Source: a virus. Taken from it: a stretch of 36,334 nucleotides of DNA. Below are positions 25,423 through 34,739 of this stretch, one piece after another; within the stretch, counting starts at the first letter, position 1; every line of letters starts with the position of its first letter. Both the position numbers and the translations under genes were made by a program. The notes under the pieces were generated by a model. It was not told the DNA's origin. It saw only the letters and a program-made list of their open reading frames with translations, and did not search any database. The stretch is from IMG/VR virus record IMGVR_UViG_3300046000_001764, positions 1 through 36,334 of that record, one strand, 5' to 3'.

Positions 25423-27060
25423 TTAGACCTGTCGGCAGGGAATGCGATAGTTAACTGAATTTATAGTAATCGCTATTTCTTCGTCATATGTGCCAGTAGC
25501 AACTACAGGAACCGAAATATTTTGAATTCTTGCCGTGTTTGCTCCAAATGCAATTCCGTCATAAAATCTTGCAACACCACCAGTAGTCGTAAGGGCATCT
25601 TTACTTGAATTTGTAATTTGAATGTAAAGACCATGCCCAGTTCCTCCAGTAAACATGTAACCAATCCACTGATTTTCTGCCCTTCCTTGAACCCAGAAAT
25701 CTGAATATGTATTTATTGGGCTTGCAGGATTTGAATTTATACTAACACGACCAGCAGAGTCAACAACTAAAGAAGATGTATCTGGTGTTGTAGAGTCTTC
25801 AATAGTAAGGGCATTTCCAGTTCCCAGTTGAGTCACCCTCAGAGCGGCATTAACAGTCCCAACAGTTGTCTGAATGATTTGCGGAGCGGTATAGGTGTTG
25901 GAAGTGTTGGTATTAGCAACAGCCTTTTGCGTCCCTGTGGCATCCTTGTAATTAATGTTCGTTGCAATCCAGAGGTCACCAGCAACAGAGGAGGTCGGGG
26001 TGGTCACAGTTACTCCTAGGCTTAATGGAGCCTTTTCCGCAGTAGGTGTAAAATTAACTTTTTTGTTAAAAACAAAATTTCCAGCATTTGGGCCAGATAT
26101 CGGTTGGCTTAATGTAGAAAAAGCATCCCAAGTAAGAACCCCATTTGTTATGGTAAAAGTTCTTCCCATATCAAACTCAAGCCACGACTGTGTAACCGCC
26201 ATCTTGGAGTTCAAGGCAGTCTGAAGGCCAGTCACATCAGCAATTACATGTGTATGCACCAAGTCAGCCTTAGTGTTAACCCAGCCAGCAACTGTTGTAA
26301 GATGAGCGTCAGACTGTGCCTTAGAGTAAGAAGCGGTAGACTGAATTGTAGCATCTGGGTAGACTAGACCGCCACCATTAGGGGCAAGAACAAACTTGCC
26401 GTCAAACGGAGTAAACTTGTGGTAGTAATGAGTGCCAGCACCAGTATCGTTATACGAATCAACAACCAAGTCTGTGTTAAGCAGATTGCCAATAGAAGGT
26501 GTTTCTATCTCTCCGCTAAATGTAGCACCCGATAGCAGAGCGTAACCTGTATGCGTGTGTGTCGTGCTTGCCTTGCCGTCAAGGGCTGTCTGCAATCCAG
26601 TAGTATCAGCAATTGCATGAGTGTGGGCAACAGGAGCGTATACGCCTGTATGGAGGTGTGTAGTGGCAGACTTGCTATCTAGGGCTGTCTGAAGGCCAGT
26701 CGTGTCAGCAATGGCATGTGTGTGAACAAGTGAAGCCTTGTCAGCAAGAGATGCAGGAAGTCCAGTAACATCACCTATTGTATGCGTATGCGAAATGCCA
26801 GCCTTAGAAGCCAATTCGTTTGAAAGACTTGTAACATCCGCAATTGCATGCGTATGAGCAATCCCAACTTTTCCGTCTAGTGCCGCCTGAAGGCCAGTAA
26901 CATTTGCAATGATATGCGTATGTCCAGCCGTAGAAAACGGATTGGTTGCAGATGGGTCTGTAGCCGCCGTTATTGCCGCTAACTGGTTGACGCTTATCTC
27001 ATTGCCAACCTCAACGACATTGGTGGGAATTATATTCCCAACATTTACATTGATGCTCAT
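25423..27060 (-). CDS. Tail fibre protein with HxH-type shaft repeats
   Basis: 545 aa. The N-terminal half holds six copies of a unit of the form HTHxIADVTGLQxALxxK plus two partial units, a common shaft repeat in phage fibres. The HTH triplets may bind metal inside a trimer. The C-terminal half contains TQLGTGNALTIEDSTTPDTS followed by VVDSAGRVSIN, a motif often seen in phage fibres, then a strand-rich tip ending NYRIPCRQV. It probably binds the host surface. It overlaps the 99-aa gene's stop by one base (TAATG) and is followed by the nozzle gene. Confidence in fibre class is high; receptor unknown. Confidence 0.82.
   Translation of the reverse strand: MSINVNVGNIIPTNVVEVGNEISVNQLAAITAATDPSATNPFSTAGHTHIIANVTGLQAALDGKVGIAHTHAIADVTSLSNELASKAGISHTHTIGDVTGLPASLADKASLVHTHAIADTTGLQTALDSKSATTHLHTGVYAPVAHTHAIADTTGLQTALDGKASTTHTHTGYALLSGATFSGEIETPSIGNLLNTDLVVDSYNDTGAGTHYYHKFTPFDGKFVLAPNGGGLVYPDATIQSTASYSKAQSDAHLTTVAGWVNTKADLVHTHVIADVTGLQTALNSKMAVTQSWLEFDMGRTFTITNGVLTWDAFSTLSQPISGPNAGNFVFNKKVNFTPTAEKAPLSLGVTVTTPTSSVAGDLWIATNINYKDATGTQKAVANTNTSNTYTAPQIIQTTVGTVNAALRVTQLGTGNALTIEDSTTPDTSSLVVDSAGRVSINSNPASPINTYSDFWVQGRAENQWIGYMFTGGTGHGLYIQITNSSKDALTTTGGVARFYDGIAFGANTARIQNISVPVVATGTYDEEIAITINSVNYRIPCRQV
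26205..26930 (-). repeat. Fibre shaft repeats (HTHxIADVTGLQ units)
   Basis: Units include HTHIIANVTGLQAALDGK, HTHAIADVTSLSNELASK, HTHTIGDVTGLPASLADK, two HTHAIADTTGLQTAL copies and HTHVIADVTGLQTALNSK, the last after an inserted segment. The unit length of about 27-30 residues and high identity suggest recent duplication, a usual way for fibres to change length. Confidence 0.8.
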
Positions 27061-27359
27061 TAGACAATAGCGTAGGCAACATGAACAGTAGTAGAGGCCG
27101 TGTCGCTAATACAGCGAACAGGACCATTGTAATTATCAAGAGAGAGGTTGCTATTGGCAGGAACAAGAATGCCGATATCGCCAGTAGCGTTTAGGATAAC
27201 CTGAATCTTGGCTGTGGCATGCTTATTTTGAATAACTGTAAGCACTCTACGCTGACCAGCCGTAACGGCTGTAAGGAGTGAGGAACTGGTAACGCCAACC
27301 GAAAAGTCAGCATGCGTAAGAGATGCAAGAAACGGAGAGGAGATGGATATGTTGGACAT
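27060..27359 (-). CDS. 99-aa strand-rich virion protein of unknown function
   Basis: The sequence is rich in Ser/Thr/Val with alternating hydrophobic residues, for example QRRVLTVIQNKHATAKIQVI and VHVAYAIV at the end, fitting a small beta-sandwich. It has no Cys and no signal peptide. It sits between the adaptor and the fibre gene and ends in a TAATG overlap with the fibre start. It might be a fibre-attachment or capsid-decoration protein; I do not recognise the family. Confidence 0.6.
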   Translation of the reverse strand: MSNISISSPFLASLTHADFSVGVTSSSLLTAVTAGQRRVLTVIQNKHATAKIQVILNATGDIGILVPANSNLSLDNYNGPVRCISDTASTTVHVAYAIV

Positions 27360-27361
27360 GA

Positions 27362-28123
27362 TTAGTATGTTTTAATGAAGTTAGTTTTTTGGATTTGCCC
27401 CTGCTGTCTAACGATTTTATCAATCTCAACCTCAAGGAAATAGTTGGCTTCGGCTTCAGCGACTCTGGCAGAATCAAACTGACCTTCAGACCTAAGGTAG
27501 TCCGCTAGACAGCCTCTAGCAATGTATTGACCAAAGATATAAGGAATCTCAACCTTAATCCAGTTAACATTATTAATAGCAGGGCTAGTATTTGTGTTCT
27601 GAACTAGGCACTTATAAAAATTGCCAGTAAACGGCTTTCCTTCTTCTTGGGCCAAACCACCTGTTCCAGAGCCACTGTCAAAGAATACTTGAACTGTCGG
27701 GAAGTATTCAATGCTAGGACTCCAAGGGTTGCCCTCAAGGGAGACAGGTTCAAGCCTGTACTCAATGTATAGGTCTTCCGTAAATGTACCTCTAATGACA
27801 AGTCTTTCCTGCGTAGGAGTATTGACTATAGAGAAGTCAATGCTTGTTGCCCTAGTAGTAGCATTAGGGTCTTTGAACCAAATTGCAAACACTTCACCAG
27901 CCCCACTAGGCTTGACCACATACTTAACATCTCCGTCAATCTGAGGGGTAGCGGCCTGTAGTCTAATTAGGTCAGGCCACTTGTCGTGTTCCCAAGCCAT
28001 TCTGGTTCTTGCGTGGGCAAGGTCACGAATCTGCGTGAATGTGTCTTTAGTTATGTCTGTCCTATCAAGGCCACACAGTTGGATAGCATCTATCAGGATT
28101 CTGCTGAAATCTATTGTTTTCAT
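27362..28123 (-). CDS. Head-to-tail adaptor / tail tubular protein A-like protein
   Basis: 253 aa. The helical start (FSRILIDAIQLCGLDRTDI) and the C-terminal helix bundle (YIARGCLADYLRSEGQFDSA, then RVAEAEANYFLEVEIDKIV) around a strand-rich middle resemble adaptors such as T7 gp11 or P22 gp4-like proteins, which dock the tail to the portal. Position between capsid and nozzle genes supports this. The start overlaps the previous stop as TAATG, and it joins the 99-aa gene by TAATCATG. Class is inferred from fold pattern and gene order. Confidence 0.6.
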   Translation of the reverse strand: MKTIDFSRILIDAIQLCGLDRTDITKDTFTQIRDLAHARTRMAWEHDKWPDLIRLQAATPQIDGDVKYVVKPSGAGEVFAIWFKDPNATTRATSIDFSIVNTPTQERLVIRGTFTEDLYIEYRLEPVSLEGNPWSPSIEYFPTVQVFFDSGSGTGGLAQEEGKPFTGNFYKCLVQNTNTSPAINNVNWIKVEIPYIFGQYIARGCLADYLRSEGQFDSARVAEAEANYFLEVEIDKIVRQQGQIQKTNFIKTY

Positions 28124-28488
28124 TATGCTTTATACCCGCTAGAGTCAAAAATTGTACCATTAACAATGGTCTTCTTGGTATAGTTCCTAACTGCGACTTC
28201 AGGATTGTCTCTCATGAATTCTCGCAAGAACTGCTTATCTTCCCAGCATTCAACGCCGAGGATATGCGACCAATAATAAAAAGAGTCGGGAGGGATTTTC
28301 GCAACCAGCCTCCCAACTCCGTCAATGTCCTTAGCCTCGTTGGAATGTCCAAAGGAGGCAATCTTTGTTGCTTCAGTCTTTGCCTTCACCTGATTCATAG
28401 CCCACCCACGAAGAAATTCCGTCTTCACCTCGTTTAAGAGGTGGTCAGGAATAACTTCATGAAGTGATTCTATGAGAGGGTCAGACAT
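28123..28488 (-). CDS. Conserved-looking 121-aa protein downstream of the capsid gene
   Basis: Soluble, helical N-terminal half (LIESLHEVIPDHLLNEVKTE) and a compact C-terminal half with DSFYYWSHILGVECWEDKQF and LREFMRDNPEVAV. Five bases separate its ATG from the capsid stop, and its own stop overlaps the adaptor start. Such genes recur between capsid and adaptor in uncultured podoviruses, in my recollection, without a proven role. A head-completion or adaptor-helper role is possible. Confidence 0.6.
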   Translation of the reverse strand: MSDPLIESLHEVIPDHLLNEVKTEFLRGWAMNQVKAKTEATKIASFGHSNEAKDIDGVGRLVAKIPPDSFYYWSHILGVECWEDKQFLREFMRDNPEVAVRNYTKKTIVNGTIFDSSGYKA

Positions 28489-28493
28489 TGCGA

Positions 28494-29567
28494 TTAAGCA
28501 ACATAGTCGAACTTACCAAACGCCAGCGGGTTCTTCACGCAGACGGACGCAATAGCGTTAATCATGCGAGCAGGGCCACCACCATTGTCCGTCAGTTCCT
28601 TCACGCCAGCGACAGAGCCGCCGTAGCGAACTTCGACATGTTCCATCGGGAGGATGTAACCGCAGAAGTTGTTCTTCAGGAAGAGGGAGGGGTGGAGGCG
28701 AATCTGACCGAAGTCGCCTTCAAACACATCAATCGAGGAGATGTAAGAAGATTCAGCCGCATTGCGGTTGAAGGTGCGAATCGTGGTCTGCGAGGCGGCA
28801 GTGGAGTTACGCTCCGTGTAGACGAGGTTCGTGAAGGCTCTCTTGAGGTTCGGACCAACAAGAGCGTCATACGAGCGGAACTGACCAGTCTGGCTGTAAA
28901 TCGAGGTCAGGATATCCTGAACGACAATTTCAGTGAGGGACGAGACAGTGGCTGTCGATTCCGAGTCAGCGTCAGCATTACCAGCAACCGAGGTGGCAGG
29001 AGTGCGGAAGGCAGTCGGGATTTCGAGGTAGTTGTCGTTAGCGAAGTCGCCACCAGTCGTCTTGACAGGGCGAATCCAAGAGTCGAGACCTCTGGAGGCG
29101 TAACCCTGATTCGTGCCGTTGTCGGACTTAGGAAGGTTATTGGAGCAGAAGGTCTTTTCCATGTCACGCTTGAGCATGGTGATGCCCTTAGCGACATTGT
29201 TAGCGAGTTCGTCCTTCACGCCAGCGATGACAGCGATATCAAGCGTCAGCGGGGAGACACGAACAGCCTTGCGGAATTCCTGAATGTGATTTTCCAGTTC
29301 GTAGCGGTACTGGTTTTCGCCATCCTTAACGAAGTTCTGGATAGTGCCACCATTCGGGTCAACATCCGTACCATCGACAACGCCAGCCTGAGAGGCAACG
29401 GCATTCGGGAGGGAGTCAACCTGCCAGCGGAACTTAGTATTTCCAGGTTTGGAGCCCTTGGGGGCCATGGAGGTGAAGGGCGTATCCTTAGCATCAACGA
29501 GTGCGATAAGGTCAGCGAGGTCTTCTCTCTTACCAGACGAGAAGGAGGGTTCTGTGAGTTTTGCCAT
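28494..29567 (-). CDS. Major capsid protein (SU10/DUF5309-like)
   Basis: 357 aa. A central helix region, ENQYRYELENHIQEFRKAVR followed by VSPLTLDIAVIAGVKDEL and ANNVAKGITMLKRDMEKTF, resembles the SU10-type major capsid family (DUF5309), an HK97-fold relative. Size and placement directly after the scaffold gene fit. Codons look more GC-rich than in neighbours, as expected of a highly expressed gene. The start at 29567 has no Shine-Dalgarno: the upstream 27 nt is A/C-rich (CTACAAACACATATACACAT). Self-assembling shell protein in the virion. Confidence 0.85.
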   Translation of the reverse strand: MAKLTEPSFSSGKREDLADLIALVDAKDTPFTSMAPKGSKPGNTKFRWQVDSLPNAVASQAGVVDGTDVDPNGGTIQNFVKDGENQYRYELENHIQEFRKAVRVSPLTLDIAVIAGVKDELANNVAKGITMLKRDMEKTFCSNNLPKSDNGTNQGYASRGLDSWIRPVKTTGGDFANDNYLEIPTAFRTPATSVAGNADADSESTATVSSLTEIVVQDILTSIYSQTGQFRSYDALVGPNLKRAFTNLVYTERNSTAASQTTIRTFNRNAAESSYISSIDVFEGDFGQIRLHPSLFLKNNFCGYILPMEHVEVRYGGSVAGVKELTDNGGGPARMINAIASVCVKNPLAFGKFDYVA

Positions 29568-29594
29568 ATGTGTATATGTGTTTGTAGGGTTAGT

Positions 29595-30602
29595 TTAGAT
29601 GAACTTGGACGCTATGATTGCCGCAAGGTCGTTCTGGGAATTAGATTTAACATATCTCTTTGTCGCATCGGGGTCGCTACTGTCCTTGTAACGGCTGGGC
29701 GATGCGTAATTTGATGTGGGCTGGTGAGGGGCTCGCTGGACATTTCTGCCCTTGCTTGCGTTCTCTCTTGCTTGCATACCACGAATATAGTCACCAACTA
29801 CAACATTGTAATCGGGGAATCTTGTAATCTGGGGAAAAGCCTTAATGAACGATTCTGCAATTTGTCGTTCCTTACTAGACTTATCCTTCAACCACGGATA
29901 TTCCTTGTATGCAATGGCATCGACCTTGCTCTTAGTCTGAATATAATTCAGGCGTTTGGGTAGGTGTTCCTCCATAGCGTCCATAGCATTAAGTTTAATA
30001 CGCTTTACATCATCGTAAGTGTATTCCGTCTCCGAACCATCAGCGTTCTGTACAACAATGCCGTTTGAGTTTTCCTCACACCATCTTCTAACCGACCTAG
30101 CCTGAGCGATTTCTTGCTCGATTTCTGCTATCGAATTAAGATTTGCGTAGGGAACTGCATCATCCGACTTGACTACAACTTCTGTGGACTTAGACGACTC
30201 GACTTGGGTTCTGAGGTCATCGACCTCCTTCTTAAGTTTATCGGCTTGTTCCTCCGCTTGCTTACGCAGTGCGGTCAACTTGTCGATTCGCTTTTGAACT
30301 CCCTTTGTCTGGAACTCGCTATTTTCACCATCATTAGCCTCTGCTTCCTGTGAATGAACTTCTTCGCCTTCATTCTGAGAGTCCGAATAATCCTGACTAA
30401 CATCCGTATCTCTGAACTGGTCTTCTGAGCCATTATTGTCAGCAGGTTCAGCCGCTGTATCGGAATCATCTAGATTTCCGAAATCCCTGCGTAGGATACT
30501 CGCAAGGTCTTGTTCATTAAACTGACTAGATTCAGTTCTATCTACAACACTTTCGCTGTTAGGCTGGGAGGCGTTGTTATCTCCGTTTTGGGGGGTATTC
30601 AT
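29595..30602 (-). CDS. Capsid scaffold protein
   Basis: 335 aa. The first 100 residues are very acidic and Asn/Ser/Glu/Asp-rich. Residues 100-138 (VQKRIDKLTALRKQAEEQAD, then KLKKEVDDLRTQV) form a clear coiled coil. The C-terminal part is basic and helical, suited to binding the inner shell. This is the usual pattern of a scaffold: disordered acidic head, coiled coil, basic capsid-binding tail. It lies between portal and major capsid genes. No protease gene was recognised nearby, so scaffold removal is probably by exit, not cleavage. Confidence 0.82.
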   Translation of the reverse strand: MNTPQNGDNNASQPNSESVVDRTESSQFNEQDLASILRRDFGNLDDSDTAAEPADNNGSEDQFRDTDVSQDYSDSQNEGEEVHSQEAEANDGENSEFQTKGVQKRIDKLTALRKQAEEQADKLKKEVDDLRTQVESSKSTEVVVKSDDAVPYANLNSIAEIEQEIAQARSVRRWCEENSNGIVVQNADGSETEYTYDDVKRIKLNAMDAMEEHLPKRLNYIQTKSKVDAIAYKEYPWLKDKSSKERQIAESFIKAFPQITRFPDYNVVVGDYIRGMQARENASKGRNVQRAPHQPTSNYASPSRYKDSSDPDATKRYVKSNSQNDLAAIIASKFI

Positions 30603-30662
30603 GCTAGTAAGAGCAAGGCTTTGTTTTTTTACAGCATTTAGAGTTTGCAGAAACTTAAGGGG

Positions 30663-30690
30663 ACTAAAATGATTCCTGTTAGAAAGTCAA
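30663..30690 (-). promoter_or_regulatory. Possible promoter for scaffold and capsid genes
   Basis: On the - strand, TTGACT (30690-30685) is followed 16 nt later by TTTAGT (30668-30663). The -35 is good and the -10 weak. It sits in the 88-nt gap between the 80-aa gene and the scaffold gene, the longest gap inside the late operon, where extra transcription for capsid and scaffold would make sense. The C-rich early-promoter block is absent. Confidence 0.3.
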
Positions 30691-30933
30691 CTAGATAATA
30701 TCTATTCTTTTATTATGAAGTGCTTCTTTCCTTTCGGATTCAAGAACTGACAGGATATCGGCAAGGGCGTTGGCTCTTCCACAGGCGTGGATTCTTGACT
30801 CTCCAGAGGTGTTAGGGCTAAGAGCGTCAGCAGTCTCTGTGTCAATGTTCTGCTTGAGAATGAAGACTATTGTGTCCCAAAGTTCGCTTTTTTCAAAGGC
30901 AAACACATTCTGGTCATATTGGAAGTCGCTCAT
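30691..30933 (-). CDS. 80-aa small protein between portal and scaffold
   Basis: Helical, soluble, with a C-terminal stretch HACGRANALADILSVLESER. The start overlaps the portal stop (TAATG), so it is translated with the portal. No enzyme motif. Unlike its neighbours it ends with TAG. It could be a portal-associated or head-assembly helper; no family is recognised. Confidence 0.6.
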   Translation of the reverse strand: MSDFQYDQNVFAFEKSELWDTIVFILKQNIDTETADALSPNTSGESRIHACGRANALADILSVLESERKEALHNKRIDII

Positions 30934-33089
30934 TATTCCTGCGGCTGTTGGGCCTCCTGTTGCATCTGGTCAGACACAGGCGTAACGCCAGTTCTGCCGA
31001 TTTCCTTATTCTGCTGTTGCATAATTGACATTTGGAGGTTCTTCTGGTAGTTCTGCATTAGGGCGGCAGTCATCTGGTCACCCTGAGCCATCTGCTGGAC
31101 CTTGGGAGACTTCTGGACTGTCTGCTGGAGATACTGCATCTTAGTGCCAGCCGAAGGGTCATTTTCAACATACTGAGGTTCGATGCCCATAAGCATCTTA
31201 ACAATGTCATTCTGAACATCGTTGTACATCTTCTGGGACGCACTCTGCTGGTCAAGGATGATTTCCTTGGCAACATCAGGGGAGATGGCTTCGACCAACT
31301 TAGCGACCAACTTATTGCGGTCAACGACACCGCCAACATCGAGCGGAAGGACAAATTGACTAATAGACTGCAACTTCTTCATCACATACTCGTTATCCAT
31401 GTCTCTAACATCAAACTTGACCTCAAAGTCGAACTGGTTGGCAATATCTGTAGCACCAAGGGCCACATTGACACCTGTGATACGCTGGAGTTCCTCAGGG
31501 GGCATGTATTGAAGCGAAAGTTGTAGCAGTTGCGAGTAAACCTCAGCCCAACTGTTCAGCCAGCCGTCAACAGACATTTGCTGGAGCATCTGGGTCTTCT
31601 GGGGGGCCACCGCTTCATGCGTAAGGCCAAAATAACTAGCCACATTCTTCTCAACCTGAGCAATAATTAGTTCCGCAAGGTTAGGAGAGCCTCTGGGCGG
31701 GTCCATGAATCTGTAATCATCAGGACTTGTGACAGGAAGTTGCAGAGCAGGTCCAATCTTATTGATTCCCTGAATACGCTTCTTGATAAGAATCGGAGGC
31801 ATGGTCTCAATAGCCGTTCTATCACGGACGGCATCATGCTGGGCCTTGAGTTCGGCCTGTTCTGTGACCAAAATTTCAGGAACGCCTCTGGATTCCATTA
31901 TTGACTTTCTAATATGCTCTCTTCTGAGTTCAACGAAGGGGTACTTGTTGTGGGCATAAGCCAACTTGTCGTGCTTAAAGTAGGCACTGCCCTTGGCATT
32001 AGGGCAGAAAATGGTATAGTACATGCACAGATTACCAGATTCGTCTATCTGTCTAGCATAAGCGTAGATGACTTCAATCAGGTTGCGGTTTCTGTACTGC
32101 TGGTTGCCCATCAGAGTCGCTACAGGCACTATGTTGGGGTCAGTATACCAACTGATGTTGCCAGAGGTGTTAATAGCCTCGTCAACGGCCTCCATGCTCC
32201 AGCCGTCAGACTTGACGAAGGAACGGAGTTCAACCTCTGTCATGTAGACTCTGCGGAAGATGGCTCTAGCCTTCTGGAGTTCAATTGTCTCAGGGGGGAA
32301 GCAAATCTCGTCATAGGGCTTAAGAGCCGTAAGGCGAGGAAGGTTTTTAGTAATAGACTCGACAAAGATGGTAGCCTCGCCCTTTTCACGAAGTTCCTGA
32401 ATCATCTTGGCAACTTGGTCTTCAGGGACATTCGGCATGACCGACTGGAACATGGAAATGACCATTCCGTCATCTTCACCACTTCTAATCGCCTCAGGAA
32501 TGCGTGTGGCAGGATTATCAGGTTCTTCTTGAGCAAGAGCCATAGCCATTTCGTCTATTTCCTGAATGCTAATCTTCTGAGCCTGAAGACCGATTTCCTG
32601 CTCCCAAGTAATGTGCATTGTTGACCAACCATACTGCTGGGCGTACTGAGCCCACAGTTCACCTTCTCTTCTGGACTCCATGCGGAGTCTGCAAGAGACA
32701 ATGTGAGTAAGTAGCGTTGTCATGGCCTCAGCGTTAGCACCATCATCAATGGTAAGACCAGAAACACGCAGTTTCGAGAGTTTCCAAGTATTAACCCAAA
32801 GGGCAACCATCTCGTTGATAACTCTGTCGATAAGTCTGATGCGAACATCGGAAGCACCCTCAAAAGGCAGAGCAGGGTCATTCTGGGCTCTATTTTCAGA
32901 ATGCTTCTTGCCATCAGTTGTCTGACCAGCCCACTTGCAGTAGCGAAGGTCATCATTGTCGGTCATCTCAACAGTGTTGCCACCATTGTACAAAGAGCGT
33001 CTCAGTTCACTAATCAGTTCCTGAACATCGGGAGCATCACTAGCCATTGCCAGTTTATCACGCTTTGTGTTGTAAGATTGCTTATCCAT
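30933..33089 (-). CDS. Portal protein
   Basis: 718 aa, in the range of podovirus portals. It lies directly after the large terminase and before the scaffold. The body is a mixed alpha/beta core with conserved-looking stretches such as PPILIKKRIQGINKIGPALQ and FMDPPRGSPNLAELI, followed by a helix-rich region (IAQVEKNVASYFGL). The last 60 residues are Gln-rich, possibly a barrel or tail inside the head. The portal forms the ring through which DNA is packaged and leaves. The start at 33089 has no Shine-Dalgarno. Assigned on size, order and general pattern. Confidence 0.85.
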   Translation of the reverse strand: MDKQSYNTKRDKLAMASDAPDVQELISELRRSLYNGGNTVEMTDNDDLRYCKWAGQTTDGKKHSENRAQNDPALPFEGASDVRIRLIDRVINEMVALWVNTWKLSKLRVSGLTIDDGANAEAMTTLLTHIVSCRLRMESRREGELWAQYAQQYGWSTMHITWEQEIGLQAQKISIQEIDEMAMALAQEEPDNPATRIPEAIRSGEDDGMVISMFQSVMPNVPEDQVAKMIQELREKGEATIFVESITKNLPRLTALKPYDEICFPPETIELQKARAIFRRVYMTEVELRSFVKSDGWSMEAVDEAINTSGNISWYTDPNIVPVATLMGNQQYRNRNLIEVIYAYARQIDESGNLCMYYTIFCPNAKGSAYFKHDKLAYAHNKYPFVELRREHIRKSIMESRGVPEILVTEQAELKAQHDAVRDRTAIETMPPILIKKRIQGINKIGPALQLPVTSPDDYRFMDPPRGSPNLAELIIAQVEKNVASYFGLTHEAVAPQKTQMLQQMSVDGWLNSWAEVYSQLLQLSLQYMPPEELQRITGVNVALGATDIANQFDFEVKFDVRDMDNEYVMKKLQSISQFVLPLDVGGVVDRNKLVAKLVEAISPDVAKEIILDQQSASQKMYNDVQNDIVKMLMGIEPQYVENDPSAGTKMQYLQQTVQKSPKVQQMAQGDQMTAALMQNYQKNLQMSIMQQQNKEIGRTGVTPVSDQMQQEAQQPQE

Positions 33090-33119
33090 GGTCGGTTATT
33101 AGTTTTTAAATTACAAAAG

Positions 33120-34739
33120 TCAATAAGAATGAGACTTGTTTCTAGCCTTGAACGCATTATCGCCCTCATAGGAGGGTTCCATAACTGCTAGGTATCGAAG
33201 ACAGTCAACAGGGTCTTTGCAAGCACCCTTTTCGCCATCTTGGTTCGTCCATTCACGCATTGCAAATATGAGATTCCTGCATTCCTCTGACACATACAGT
33301 TTTGGCTGATTGATAGGGCTAATGGGGTCGTTGGAATTATAAAACAGTAAGTCGTTTATAATGGCGACACCCTGCTCGATGTGTAGGCCAGCCGCAGGGG
33401 CAAAATACATAGGACGCTCACCAGCGTCAAGAAGTTCGATTAGACTTGTGCCTCCCTCGGCAGAAACCGCCTGAGTCGCACCAGCCCTAGGGTCAATGTA
33501 CCTCTCCGCTATCACTTCCCCATCCTCAAGGTCCAAAATCAATTCTTTATACTCGTCAAGACCCCTACCCGCACCATTTTTCTGCCCAGAACCCATCTTT
33601 CCATCAGGTTTTTCACTCGGTAGAGCCCATTCACCATTGGAAACATCAGGCCATTCACGATAAATATAAAAATTGCCATCTTTACCCACCCTTAGCCACA
33701 ACATGAACCAATTTCGAGCCCCAGCAGGGTCAACTACCATGAAATTAGTGCCTTCCTTGGGAATTTTGTCGTCTGTAACGATATTTTGGTCAGTAAACGA
33801 AGGAAATTGCGACCCAGCCGTGTTTTCAGCCCAGCCGTAGGCTCGAATTTTGATTTCATTACTCGTTTTCCCCTCCAGCGTAGCCGCAAGTTGGTCAAAA
33901 GGATTGTATGGATTCAGTTGCGAGTGAAACCATACAACACCGCAGTTGGAATTCATGGAGTCTGCCATGTACGGCATATGCCCTTTCGGGCAACCGCCGA
34001 CATGGATACGCTCTTTGTCGAGCAGGACTGCGGGGAGTGTCTTCTTGAAGCGACAACCTGCGACATAGTCCTTGACCACCTGCGAGTATCCCAGAACTGG
34101 TGTGAAAGTGGTAATCATTTTACCTCGCCTAGTGATGGCTCGGTAACGGAGTGTTTCAATCCAGTCGAGCGGAACAAGTTCATCGCACCAGATAAGGTCA
34201 ACTTCGCCACCTTCGATGACCTTCTTGTCCTGAGCGTAGTTCATGAAGAAGCACTGCGAGCGGTTCGGAAGAATAAAAGTGTTGTCAGAGAAGCCGTTCT
34301 TCTGAGAGTACGAGATGTTAGTGACTTTCGTCTTCCTAGCATTCTTTAGTTCGGGCGGCATGTACTTCCAGAGAACATTTTGTTGCATCTGGATAGAAGA
34401 AGAGTTTGTGGTATGCAGACACCAGACTCTGGCATCAGGCTTGTTGACTAGAGTTTGGATTACTCGCTTTGCGGCCCACTCTGTTTTACCCGCTCGGTTT
34501 CCGCCAAGCACAAGAACTTCGTTCTTCGTTTTAAGAATGGAGTCCACATCTTTCCAATGCTGAGGTTCATACCCATGCCTGTATGGGTCCATCTTCTCAG
34601 CAATAATCTTATCTTCTCTAAGTTGCAGAAGTTCAGCGACAATCTCTGGTCCGTTCTTGTCTACCAGAACACGAATCTCCTCCAGAGTCGGAGCGATGAT
34701 GACTGGATGCGGTGTCAGATTTTTGATATCAACGCTCAC
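33120..34739 (-). CDS. terL: Terminase large subunit (packaging ATPase/nuclease)
   Basis: 539 aa. The ATPase half has Walker A GGNRAGKT at 79-86 and Walker B DLIWCDE at 181-187, plus a TTFTP coupling motif near 210-214. The nuclease half has the acidic residues expected of an RNase H-like fold: D337 in VVDPAG, D416 in YIDPRAG, and D509/D512 in KDPVDCLRYL. It pumps DNA into the prohead and cuts the concatemer. The start is a GTG overlapping the previous stop as GTGA (34736-34739). An obvious small terminase is missing nearby. Assignment is firm. Confidence 0.93.
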   Translation of the reverse strand: MSVDIKNLTPHPVIIAPTLEEIRVLVDKNGPEIVAELLQLREDKIIAEKMDPYRHGYEPQHWKDVDSILKTKNEVLVLGGNRAGKTEWAAKRVIQTLVNKPDARVWCLHTTNSSSIQMQQNVLWKYMPPELKNARKTKVTNISYSQKNGFSDNTFILPNRSQCFFMNYAQDKKVIEGGEVDLIWCDELVPLDWIETLRYRAITRRGKMITTFTPVLGYSQVVKDYVAGCRFKKTLPAVLLDKERIHVGGCPKGHMPYMADSMNSNCGVVWFHSQLNPYNPFDQLAATLEGKTSNEIKIRAYGWAENTAGSQFPSFTDQNIVTDDKIPKEGTNFMVVDPAGARNWFMLWLRVGKDGNFYIYREWPDVSNGEWALPSEKPDGKMGSGQKNGAGRGLDEYKELILDLEDGEVIAERYIDPRAGATQAVSAEGGTSLIELLDAGERPMYFAPAAGLHIEQGVAIINDLLFYNSNDPISPINQPKLYVSEECRNLIFAMREWTNQDGEKGACKDPVDCLRYLAVMEPSYEGDNAFKARNKSHSY

